A stretch of DNA of 64,000 nucleotides, taken from assembly GCA_002307375.1 (NCBI GenBank), contig NTJI01000001.1, positions 1,736,001 through 1,800,000 on the forward strand, read 5' to 3'. The translations under genes and the position numbers were made by a program. The notes under the pieces are model-generated. The model was not told the DNA's origin and made no database searches. It saw only the letters and a list, made by a program, of their open reading frames with translations. The DNA comes from Lysobacteraceae bacterium NML93-0399 (GTDB lineage Bacteria > Pseudomonadota > Gammaproteobacteria > Xanthomonadales > Xanthomonadaceae). Of the stretch, positions 8,169-16,025 are shown piece after piece. The stretch's first letter is position 1; the number at the start of each line of letters is the position of its first letter.

Positions 8169-9494
8169 ATGACCTTCCATCCGCCTGCGCGCCGCCGCGC
8201 GCGTCCGACTCTCCTGCCGCTCACCTGCGCGGCCCTGCTGCTGGCCGCATGCGGCCGCGATGATGCCGGACCCGTCGCCGGTTCCGCTGGCACGGCGCCG
8301 GTCGAATCGCCGAGCCGGATCGTGGAATGGGCGTTGCCGGCGACCGGTGCGGGCTCGGCGTCGCCCGACCTCGTCGCCGGCCCCGGCGACCAGCTGGTGC
8401 TGTCGTGGGTGAACTCGCGCGAGGGGCGCCGCCACGTGTTCCAGTTCTCGCGCTTCGATGTCGCCCAGCAGCGCTGGCGCAACGCGCCGACGACGATCGC
8501 GATCGGCAACCGCATGTTCGTCAACTGGGCCGACACACCGCACGTGCTGCCGACCGCCGACGGCGCGCTGTGGGCGCACTGGCTGCAGAAGAGCGGCGAT
8601 GCGCCCTACGCCTACGACGTGGCGCTGGTGCGTTCCAGCGACGGCGGCTCGAACTGGGGCGCCTACACCGTGCCGCATGACGACGGCACCCGGACCGAAC
8701 ACGGCTTCGTGTCGATGTGGCCGCAGGGCGACGGCATCGGCATCGCCTGGCTCGACGGCCGCAACACGGCCGGTGCGAGTCATGACGGTCACGAAGGCGG
8801 GCACGGCGCGCCGGGCGATGGTCGGCCGATGACGCTGCGCGCCGCGCAATTCGATGCGGGCCTGGCGCGCGTGCGCGAGGCCGAGATCGACGCGAGCGTC
8901 TGCGACTGCTGCCAGACCGCTGCCGCCGTCACTGCGCGTGGGCCCTTGCTGGTCTACCGCGGCCGCACCGAGAACGAGGTGCGCGACATTCTGGCCACCC
9001 GCCTCGATGGCGAGGGCTGGACAACGCCCGCACCGGTCCACGCAGACAACTGGGTCATGCCGGCGTGTCCGGTCAACGGGCCGGACGTGGCCGCGCTCGA
9101 CATGGCTGCCGTCGTGGGCTGGTACAGCGCACAGGACGGCACGCCGCAGGTGAAGATCGCCCGCAGTGACGATGCAGGCGACAGTTTCGCCGCGCCGGTC
9201 GTGCTCGACAGCGGCGCTGCGGTGCAGGGGCGCGTTGCGGTGGCACTGGACGCGCGTCAGGTCTGGGCGCTGTGGCTGCGTGAGGACGAGGCGGGCGCGC
9301 AGTCACTGTGGCTGTCGCGTCGCAGTCCCGATCTTGTGACCGAATACGAACGCATCGAGGTCGCGACCCCGCGGGGCCGCGGCCGCGGCACCGGATTTCC
9401 GCAGATGCAGGTTGTCGGCGGCCAGGCCTACATCGTCTGGACCGACGTCGTCGACGGCGCGCCGTCGCTGCGCGGCGTCCACGTGGTGCGGTGA
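8169..9494 (+). CDS. Lipoprotein with BNR/sialidase-like repeats
   Basis: A 441-aa predicted lipoprotein. A basic N-terminus, hydrophobic stretch and lipobox LAAC (Cys28) direct it to the outer membrane or periplasm. The body has recurring SSDGGSNWG and RSDDAGDSF segments, the Asp-box pattern of six-bladed beta-propellers such as sialidases. A VCDCCQ motif near residue 243 is unusual and could bind metal. No catalytic sialidase residues can be assigned, so a binding role is equally possible. It converges with the YciF-like gene over a strong hairpin. Confidence 0.75.
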   Translation: MTFHPPARRRARPTLLPLTCAALLLAACGRDDAGPVAGSAGTAPVESPSRIVEWALPATGAGSASPDLVAGPGDQLVLSWVNSREGRRHVFQFSRFDVAQQRWRNAPTTIAIGNRMFVNWADTPHVLPTADGALWAHWLQKSGDAPYAYDVALVRSSDGGSNWGAYTVPHDDGTRTEHGFVSMWPQGDGIGIAWLDGRNTAGASHDGHEGGHGAPGDGRPMTLRAAQFDAGLARVREAEIDASVCDCCQTAAAVTARGPLLVYRGRTENEVRDILATRLDGEGWTTPAPVHADNWVMPACPVNGPDVAALDMAAVVGWYSAQDGTPQVKIARSDDAGDSFAAPVVLDSGAAVQGRVAVALDARQVWALWLREDEAGAQSLWLSRRSPDLVTEYERIEVATPRGRGRGTGFPQMQVVGGQAYIVWTDVVDGAPSLRGVHVVR

Positions 9495-9516
9495 GGCCGC
9501 GCACGCGACGCCGAAT

Positions 9517-9553
9517 CTCTGCGCCGCGACCGGCATGCGGCCGCGGCGCAGAG
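9517..9553. terminator. Bidirectional terminator hairpin
   Basis: A perfect 12-bp stem CTCTGCGCCGCG / CGCGGCGCAGAG with a 13-nt loop sits in the 72-bp gap between the converging lipoprotein and YciF-like genes. It would serve both strands. Confidence 0.65.
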
Positions 9554-9566
9554 CAAGGGTGAGCGG

Positions 9567-10058
9567 TCAGCCCGCCTCGGCGGCGCGCTGGTTGCCGCCC
9601 GATTCGGCCAGCATGGTCAGCTTTTCGTCGGTCGCCTTTTCTTCCTCGAGCGTCTGCTTGAGCAGATCGAGGGCGTCGTCGTATCCGAGTTGTTTGGCGA
9701 GCGCGCAGATCGTGCCGTAGGCGGCGATCTCGTAGTGCTCCACCTTCTGCGCGCCGCCGATCAGGGCCGCATCGCGCACCGGGCCTTTCACGACCGAGTC
9801 GATCACTTCCTTGCCTTCCTCGACCAGGCCCTCCATCGCCGCGCACTTGATGCGCTTGAGCCGGATGCCCAGCAGCTCGACGACCTGGTCGAGGCGCTCG
9901 ATCTGGCCGTTCGTCTCCTCCAGATGGGCTTCGAACGCGGCCGCGAGGTCGGGATTCTCCGCGGCGCGGGCCAGCCGCGGCAGGGCCTTGGTGATCTGCC
10001 GTTCGGCGGAATGGATGTCCGACAGTTCGTGGACGAACAGGTCTTCGAGAGTCTTCAC
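9567..10058 (-). CDS. YciE/YciF-family ferritin-like protein
   Basis: A 163-aa four-helix ferritin-like protein of the YciE/YciF (DUF892) family. The family signatures TLEDLFVHELSDIHSAERQ at the N-terminus and EHYEIAAYGT in the third helix are clear, and E/H residues suited to a di-iron site are present. These proteins accompany stress responses, and ferroxidase activity has been proposed. No ATG lies near the domain start. GTG at 10058 or 10064 are the candidates, and neither has a strong ribosome site. Confidence 0.87.
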   Translation of the reverse strand: MKTLEDLFVHELSDIHSAERQITKALPRLARAAENPDLAAAFEAHLEETNGQIERLDQVVELLGIRLKRIKCAAMEGLVEEGKEVIDSVVKGPVRDAALIGGAQKVEHYEIAAYGTICALAKQLGYDDALDLLKQTLEEEKATDEKLTMLAESGGNQRAAEAG

Positions 10059-10272
10059 GGCCACGGTGTGCTTCAGCAGTTGAGGGAGCGCGCATTGGGC
10101 GTCCGCTGCGGTGAGTCGGTCGTGAGCCGACCACCGCCACGACGCGCGCCCGCGCACAGTTGTCGCCGGCTGCACTTCCTGCACGTGGCAGAGGCGTATA
10201 CAGGCGCTTTTCACGCCTCGGCCATCCTGCGCTTCCGATGATCGCGCCACGTTTTTGGTCAGGACATCAGGA

Positions 10273-10533
10273 ATGGGCACATACACGCTCCAGTACGACA
10301 TGGGTCTCCGGGTCTGGGTCCTCAGCGGCCCGGCCGGTCAGGTCATGGCGACCTATCTGAGCCGCGCCGCCGCCCTGCGTGACCGGGAAGTCCGCCGCGT
10401 GAAGGACATCGGTGGCGTGCTGCGGATCCGCAACGCCGACGGCACATTCGAACCTGTCGAACGCGCCCGCGCCGCGTCGGTGCCGGTACCGGTGCCGGTC
10501 GAGCAGGTGTCGGGCGGACTCGCGGCCGCCTGA
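10273..10533 (+). CDS. Small DUF2188-like protein
   Basis: An 86-aa protein with alternating strand/helix sequence: YDMGLRVWVLSGPAGQVMAT, then a helix RAAALRDREVRRV and a final strand VLRIRNADGTFEP. This pattern resembles DUF2188, short proteins of unknown role. The last 25 residues are Val/Pro/Ala-rich (VPVPVPVEQ). The start MGTYTLQ was chosen because an upstream in-frame start adds six unrelated residues. It is divergent from the YciF-like gene, with a shared 214-bp upstream region. Confidence 0.6.
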   Translation: MGTYTLQYDMGLRVWVLSGPAGQVMATYLSRAAALRDREVRRVKDIGGVLRIRNADGTFEPVERARAASVPVPVPVEQVSGGLAAA

Positions 10534-10713
10534 TGGACGAAGGGCCGTCACGTACGGCCCCCGTTCGCCCGCCTGGCGCGGCGCAGATGCAGGCGCGCCA
10601 TTCTGGTCGTGCGTGCACGCTTGCGTGCACGAATTGCAGGGGTGGTCGGGCGAGCCGGCCGCTATGCGCGCCAGGACACAGTCGATTAACGCCGCTGGCG
10701 CGAGACTCGATGC

Positions 10714-12000
10714 ATGCATGAGCAGCGGCTTAGAGACACGCGATCCGACCTTCTGATCATCGATGACGATTCGGGGTTCGTGGCGTCGGTCGCGGAACTC
10801 GCGCGCGTCGAGGGCTACGTGCCGCGTCTGGCCGGCTCGGTGTCCGAAGGCCGCACGCTGCTGCGCCACTCGGCCGATCTGACCCTGCTCGACCTGAATC
10901 TGCCCGATGGCTCCGGGCTCGATCTGCTCGGCGACATCGACCGCGCACGACACGGCCGGATTGCCATCATCACCGGCCATCCAAGCGTGGATACCGCAAT
11001 GCGTGTCGTCGGCGGGCCGGTGGACGACTATCTGCTCAAGCCCTTCGATCCCGTCGCCTTCGTGTCGCTGCTGCGCGACTCCAAGCGCGGCCGCGGCATC
11101 GAAGCGCCACGCGCCGAGCCGCTGCCCGGCGTGATCGCGGCCAGCGCGGCGATGCGCGAACCCATCCGTTCGGCCCGCAGTCTTGCGGCCACCGAAGCTT
11201 CGATCCTGCTGACGGGCGAAGCCGGCACCGGCAAGGATCTGTTCGCGCGGGCGCTGCATACGATGAGCGGGCGGACCGGTGCATTCGTACGGCTCAGTTG
11301 CGGCTCCACACCGCGCGAGCGTCTGGTCGAGCGGTTGCTGGGGCCGGACGACGCCTTCGAAGACGCGGCCGGCGGCACCCTGTTTCTCGACGAGATCACC
11401 GATCTGCCGGCCGATCTGCAGGGCGCGCTGCTGGGACGGATCGAGCGCAATCTGGCAAGTGGAGCAGACGGAGCCCGGCTGCCTGCCAGGATCGTCGCCG
11501 CCTCGCGTCTCGACCCCGACGCCGCCCTGACACAGGGGCGGCTGCGCGAGGACCTGTATTACCGCATCGGCGAGATCCACCTGCCACTGCCGCCCCTGCG
11601 CCAGCGCGAGGACGATGTCCTGCTGCTCGCCCGACGCTTCGTGTCGGGTTTCAACCGGCGCTACGACCTCGACAAGCGACTTGCGCCGCAAAGCGCGCGT
11701 GTGCTGCGCCGACACGGATGGCCCGGCAATGTGCGCGAACTCCACACCGCGGTTCATCGCGCCTATCTGACCACGAGTGGCGACGATGTCTCGGTGACCG
11801 TCGAGCCCGGACGTGTGCCGCCGCCGCTCGAATCGGGCGATACGCTCTCCTTCACGCTCGGCACGCCGTGGGCCGATATCGAGCGGCGGATGCTGCTCAA
11901 GGCCCTGGCCCACTGCGGCAACGACAAGACCGCGACCGCGCGCCTGCTCGGCATCAGCGTGCGCACCGTCCACAACCATCTGGCGCGGATGAAGGATTGA
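10714..12000 (+). CDS. NtrC-family response regulator lacking the GAFTGA loop
   Basis: A 428-aa receiver / AAA+ / Fis-type DNA-binding protein. The receiver has DDD18-20, phosphoacceptor D60 and K109. The AAA+ domain has Walker A GEAGTGKD (168-175), Walker B GGTLFLDE (220-227) and LREDLYYRI with the arginine finger. The C-terminal helix-turn-helix is TATARLLGISVRTVHNHL. Between VERLLG (205-210) and FEDAAGGTL only four residues remain, so the GAFTGA loop that contacts sigma-54 is absent. It may bind DNA or work on sigma-70 genes without remodelling sigma-54. The next gene starts 2 bp after its stop. Confidence 0.9.
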   Translation: MHEQRLRDTRSDLLIIDDDSGFVASVAELARVEGYVPRLAGSVSEGRTLLRHSADLTLLDLNLPDGSGLDLLGDIDRARHGRIAIITGHPSVDTAMRVVGGPVDDYLLKPFDPVAFVSLLRDSKRGRGIEAPRAEPLPGVIAASAAMREPIRSARSLAATEASILLTGEAGTGKDLFARALHTMSGRTGAFVRLSCGSTPRERLVERLLGPDDAFEDAAGGTLFLDEITDLPADLQGALLGRIERNLASGADGARLPARIVAASRLDPDAALTQGRLREDLYYRIGEIHLPLPPLRQREDDVLLLARRFVSGFNRRYDLDKRLAPQSARVLRRHGWPGNVRELHTAVHRAYLTTSGDDVSVTVEPGRVPPPLESGDTLSFTLGTPWADIERRMLLKALAHCGNDKTATARLLGISVRTVHNHLARMKD

Positions 12001-12002
12001 CC

Positions 12003-12245
12003 GTGACGCCCCCCGAGCGAATGCCTGCCGGCCAGGATGCGTGGATGCACGAACTGCGCAACGCGGTGAATGCGGTGGCCATGGCGGTGGCGCTGGGTCG
12101 GGGCGGCTCCGCCGAGGGAGACATCCAACGCATGCAGACCGCGCTGGCGCGTGCCGAAGAGGGCCTGGTGCGGGTGCGGTCCCTGCTGATGCATCCCGCG
12201 ACTCCGCCTGCGCACAGCGCGTCTGCGACACGTGACCATCGCTGA
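12003..12245 (+). CDS. Tiny HELRN-motif protein (orphan DHp-like helix pair)
   Basis: An 80-aa protein starting at a GTG 2 bp after the regulator above; an ATG at 12021 is an alternative. Residues 15-24 read HELRNAVNAV, close to the phosphoacceptor H-box of histidine kinases (HELRNPLxxI), and a second long helix (QRMQTALARAEEGLVRVRSLL) follows. No ATP-binding domain exists. It could be a phosphotransfer protein, a decoy or a phosphatase for the adjacent receivers. Coupling to the NtrC-like gene favours that partner. This is inference from a short motif. Confidence 0.6.
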   Translation: MTPPERMPAGQDAWMHELRNAVNAVAMAVALGRGGSAEGDIQRMQTALARAEEGLVRVRSLLMHPATPPAHSASATRDHR

Positions 12246-12380
12246 GGGCGTCGCTCGTCCGGATTGCGGCGCATCGCGTTCGCGCGTTCGTCCTGCCCGC
12301 CATGCAGACGCGTCGTTCGAAGTGCATCTGCGGACGCCGCTCCGCGTAGAGGCGTCTGTGCAGCTCCCGGAGGGAGGACC

Positions 12381-12758
12381 ATGCCGCTGACGACCCGACC
12401 GCTCCAGGGCCGCAGACTCCTGCTGGTCGAGGACGACTACCTGCTCGCCGGCGCGCTTGCCGCGGCGCTCGAGGAGTACGGTGCGCGCGTTTACGGGCCG
12501 GTGGGCACGGTCGACGGCGCCATCGCGCTGCTTGCCGATCTCGACGCGCTGGATGCCGTGGTTCTGGACGCCAACCTCGACGGCCAGCGGGTCGACCCGG
12601 TGGCCGATTTCGCGCGCGAGCGCACGGTGCCGATCGTGTTCGTGTCCGGTTACGACCGCGAGTTCCTGCCGTCGCGCTTCGCCGACGTCCCGCATTGTCT
12701 CAAGCCGGTGGATATCGACGAACTGTCGAATCTGCTGGTCACGCGCGTGATGGGCTGA
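12381..12758 (+). CDS. Single-domain response regulator
   Basis: A 125-aa stand-alone receiver: acidic pair ED18-D19, phosphoacceptor D63 (VVLDANL), S/T position FVSG (87-90) and K108 (CLKP). No output domain follows. It has an excellent ribosome site (GGAGGGAGG, 3 bp before the ATG), and its stop overlaps the start of the HWE kinase (TGATG). Such receivers paired with HWE kinases commonly act as phosphate sinks or by protein contact. The kinase downstream is the obvious partner. Confidence 0.9.
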   Translation: MPLTTRPLQGRRLLLVEDDYLLAGALAAALEEYGARVYGPVGTVDGAIALLADLDALDAVVLDANLDGQRVDPVADFARERTVPIVFVSGYDREFLPSRFADVPHCLKPVDIDELSNLLVTRVMG

Positions 12759-14584
12759 TGTTCCGCGCAAAACGGCCGGGAGCCGACGACGTCCGCGGGC
12801 TCGACCGCCTGGCCTCGACGGAGGAGCGCATCGCGCCGCGGCTGGCGGAAATCTTCACCCATGCGGCCGTGGGCCTGTGCGAGCTCGACCGGGAAGGCCG
12901 GTTTCTGCTCGTCAACGACGCCCTATGCAGCCTGCTCGGGCGCACCGCCGAAGATCTGCTGGGCCTGGGCGTGGCAGACGTCACCCACCCGACCGACCTT
13001 GCGCCGAGCCTGCGGCTGCTCGAGTCGATCGCCCGGGACGGGCAGATCCGCTCGATCGACAAGCGTTACCGCCGGCCCGACGGTCAGATCCTCTGGGCAC
13101 GCAGTACCGTCGCCCGCCTCGAGCGCGATGGCGATGGCGATGGCGATGGCAATGCAGCGAGCTTTCTGGTCGTCATCGTCGACCTCACCGACCAGCGCCG
13201 CGCCGAACACGCCCTGGTCGAGGGCGAGCAGCGTGCGCGCACGCTGATCGACGGCATCGCACGCTCGACGTGGCAGACCGATGGCGCCGGGCACGTGGTC
13301 CTCGATTCGCCGTCGTGGCGCGCCCATACCGGGCAGAGTTTCGACGCGTGGGTCAGCGACGGTTGGCTCGACGCGGTGCATCCCGACGACCGCGAGTACG
13401 CGCAGCGTCACTGGCGCGAGGCCCTGGCCGCCAGGCGGATGGTGAACGGGGAGTTCCGGATCCGGCGGGCGACCGGCGGCTACGACTGGATGAACGTGCG
13501 CGCCGCGCCGATGGTCGACGACAACGGCGAAGTGCTGCGCTGGATGGCGATGAACATCGACATCTCGGCGCGCAAGTCGGCCGAGGCGGCGCTGCGTGCC
13601 AGCGAACTGCGCCTGCAGACGCTGGTCAGCGGCGTGCCGCAGCTGGTCTGGCGCGCCATCGCTGGCGGCGAGTGGACATGGGCCAGTCCGCAGTGGGAGC
13701 GGGCCACCGGGCAATCGCCACGCAAAAGCCTGGGCTTCGGCTGGCTCGAAGCGGTGCATCCCGACGACCGCGAGGTCACACGCGAACGGTGGTCGCAGGC
13801 CAGCGCACGCGGCGCGCTCGAAGTCGAGCACCGTCTGCGCAATGCGTCGACCGGCAACTACTGCTGGTTCCAGACGCGCGCCTCCCCGGTGCGTCTGGAC
13901 GATGGAACCATCGTCGAATGGCTGGGTACGTCGACCGACGTCGATGACCTGCGCGCGCTGCAGGAGCGTCAGCGGATCCTGGTCGCCGAACTGCAGCACC
14001 GCACGCGCAACCTGCTCGGACTGGTCAGCGTCATCTCGGACAAGGCGCTGCTCTCGAGCGCGGATCTGTCCGACTACCGTCGCCGGTTCAAGGACCGCCT
14101 CGGTGCCCTGGGGCGGGTGCAGGGGCTGTTGTCGCGCGCCGACGAGAACGATCGGGTCATGTTCGACCGGTTGCTCCGTGAGGAGCTGGCCGCGCACGGC
14201 ATCGTCGACAGCAGGCAGGTCACGCTGCATGGCCCCGGCGATCTCGCATTGCGCCCGCAATGCATCCAGCCGCTGGCGATGGCCCTGCACGAGCTGTCCA
14301 CCAACGCCGTCAAGCACGGCGCCAGCAGCCACCGCGGCGGCCGGCTGGAGGTGCGCTGGCAGATCGAGACGATCGACCACGCGCCATGGCTGCACATCGA
14401 GTGGCGCGAGAGCGGCGTGGACCTGGCCGATCGCGACGGGCCCTCCAGCAGTTCGGGCCAGGGGCGCGAGCTCATCGAACGCGCCTTGCCCTACCAGCTC
14501 GAGGCCCGCACGCGCTACACGCTCACCCGCGACGGGGTGATCTGCTCGATTCTGGTGCCGGGCAGCCACGCGCTGGCCGACTGA
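12758..14584 (+). CDS. Soluble three-PAS HWE-family histidine kinase
   Basis: A 608-aa sensor kinase without membrane helices. It has three PAS domains (about residues 30-145, 160-272, 285-398), the second and third with PAC motifs. The HWE kinase core has H414 in ELQHRTRNLL, N-box HELSTNAVKHG (511-521) and the WRE motif (549-551) that names the family. Residues 124-131 are a DGDGDGDG run made by a GATGGC hexamer repeat. Cytoplasmic location suggests an internal signal such as redox, light or a ligand, but no flavin or haem signature is evident. Confidence 0.9.
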   Translation: MFRAKRPGADDVRGLDRLASTEERIAPRLAEIFTHAAVGLCELDREGRFLLVNDALCSLLGRTAEDLLGLGVADVTHPTDLAPSLRLLESIARDGQIRSIDKRYRRPDGQILWARSTVARLERDGDGDGDGNAASFLVVIVDLTDQRRAEHALVEGEQRARTLIDGIARSTWQTDGAGHVVLDSPSWRAHTGQSFDAWVSDGWLDAVHPDDREYAQRHWREALAARRMVNGEFRIRRATGGYDWMNVRAAPMVDDNGEVLRWMAMNIDISARKSAEAALRASELRLQTLVSGVPQLVWRAIAGGEWTWASPQWERATGQSPRKSLGFGWLEAVHPDDREVTRERWSQASARGALEVEHRLRNASTGNYCWFQTRASPVRLDDGTIVEWLGTSTDVDDLRALQERQRILVAELQHRTRNLLGLVSVISDKALLSSADLSDYRRRFKDRLGALGRVQGLLSRADENDRVMFDRLLREELAAHGIVDSRQVTLHGPGDLALRPQCIQPLAMALHELSTNAVKHGASSHRGGRLEVRWQIETIDHAPWLHIEWRESGVDLADRDGPSSSSGQGRELIERALPYQLEARTRYTLTRDGVICSILVPGSHALAD

Positions 14585-14956
14585 TCGCCAGCCGTCTGCG
14601 TGCAGCGGCGTGCGCGAAGCTGTCTGCGCGAACAATCTGCGCGGGTGTGCACGCCTTTCGGCGCGTCTCACACATCCGTACTTCGGCCCGCCGATGCTGG
14701 TCTGCCACCCGACGGAAGCGATTTCATGAAGCTGCGGGCTTCTCGTGCAATGACGCGCGTCTCTCCCGAACAAGCGTCGATCTGCAGGCCGATCCGCAGC
14801 GCGAGCCGTGATCGCGGACGCCGACCGCAGCCGATGCCCAAACCGTCCGGTGATGACGGGCAGACGCGGGGCGAACACATCAACTGACAGCAGGACATCG
14901 CCGCAAGGTGGTTCTGCTGCCCCGGGAACAGGTTGAACGCAACGGAGATGGCAACG
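14585..14956. other. 372-bp gap with no recognisable gene
   Basis: No coding frame, repeat or hairpin of note is visible. A GGAG at 14944-14947 serves as the ribosome site of the next gene. The promoter of the OmpR-type regulator presumably lies here, but I cannot place it. Confidence 0.5.
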
Positions 14957-15745
14957 ATGCCAGGCAAGACACGTGGAGTGGTACTGCTCGTCGAAGACGA
15001 CCGCAACATGGCGGTCCTGGTCGGCGAATGGCTGGAGCGGCATCAGTTCGAAGTCGATTTCGCCGAGGACGGTATCGACGCGGTGAATCTCACGCGCGAG
15101 AACACCTACGACGCGATCGTGCTGGATGTCGCGCTGCCGCGGCTCAACGGCATCGAGGTGTGTCGGCGCTTGCGCGAGGAGGGTGTCAACGGCGAAACGC
15201 CGGTGGTCATGGTCACCGCGCGCGACACGCTGCAGGACAAGGTCGACGGCCTCGATGCGGGCGCCGATGACTATCTGACCAAGCCGTTCTTCCCGGCCGA
15301 ACTCGAGGCGCGCATCACGGCGCTGGTGCGCCGGCGTCGCAGCGAGGTGGCGCCGGCCGTGCTGCAGGTAGGCGATCTGCTGCTCGACCCGCGCGCGCAA
15401 CGCGTCACGCGCGGCGGCGAAGCGGTGGATCTGACGCCGACCGGCTTCCGCATCCTGCAGATCCTGATGCGCGAGTCGCCGCGCGTGGTGCCGCGTCCGC
15501 AACTCGAACAGGAACTGTGGGGTCTGGAGACGCCGGACTCCGACGCGCTGCGCAGCCACCTCTACGTGCTGCGCAAGGCGATCGACCGTGGGCACGAAAC
15601 ACGCATGCTGCACACGCTGCCCAATGTCGGTTACCGCGTGCTGCCGATCGACGCGCGCGAGATCGAAGCTGCGCGTCGGCAGCGTGCGCGGGTCCGGGCG
15701 CGGCCCTCGGAACGCATGCGTCTGGCCGAAGCGCGCACCGGCTGA
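14957..15745 (+). CDS. OmpR/PhoB-family response regulator
   Basis: A 262-aa regulator: receiver with ED14-D15, D57, T88 and K109 (YLTKPF), then a winged helix of the OmpR type (VDLTPTGFRILQILM, then DALRSHLYVLRKAID and NVGYRV). Residues 236-262 are an Arg-rich tail beyond the usual end. I chose the ATG at 14957, with GGAG nine bases upstream, over an ATG at 14948 and a TTG at 14933. No histidine kinase is directly adjacent, so it is an orphan here unless the HWE kinase feeds it. Confidence 0.9.
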   Translation: MPGKTRGVVLLVEDDRNMAVLVGEWLERHQFEVDFAEDGIDAVNLTRENTYDAIVLDVALPRLNGIEVCRRLREEGVNGETPVVMVTARDTLQDKVDGLDAGADDYLTKPFFPAELEARITALVRRRRSEVAPAVLQVGDLLLDPRAQRVTRGGEAVDLTPTGFRILQILMRESPRVVPRPQLEQELWGLETPDSDALRSHLYVLRKAIDRGHETRMLHTLPNVGYRVLPIDAREIEAARRQRARVRARPSERMRLAEARTG

Positions 15746-16025
15746 GCACGGCGCCGCGTCACGCGCGGAGCTTGCGGTTCGGCGCCCATGCGGGTGCTGC
15801 GCGTGGCCTCGGCGACGAGTCTTCGCCGATCGTGACGGCCTTTGCAGCGTCGCCGGAGCGCGAAGCTCCGCCTTGCATCTGCGCGTGCGCCAGCCGCGTG
15901 CGTGCGCTCTCCCGTCGGTTCGACGTGGGTTCGGTTTCGCATGCAGCGCAGCCAGGCCAGGGCCGTCCGCGCCGGCGCGCGCGGCATCGACAGGCCCACC
16001 CGCGACGGGCGGCGATAATCGGCGC

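Noticed and set aside
14600-14887. 95-aa ORF between the HWE kinase and the OmpR-type regulator
   Set aside because: Arg/Ser/Pro-rich, no ribosome site, overlapping frames equally open.
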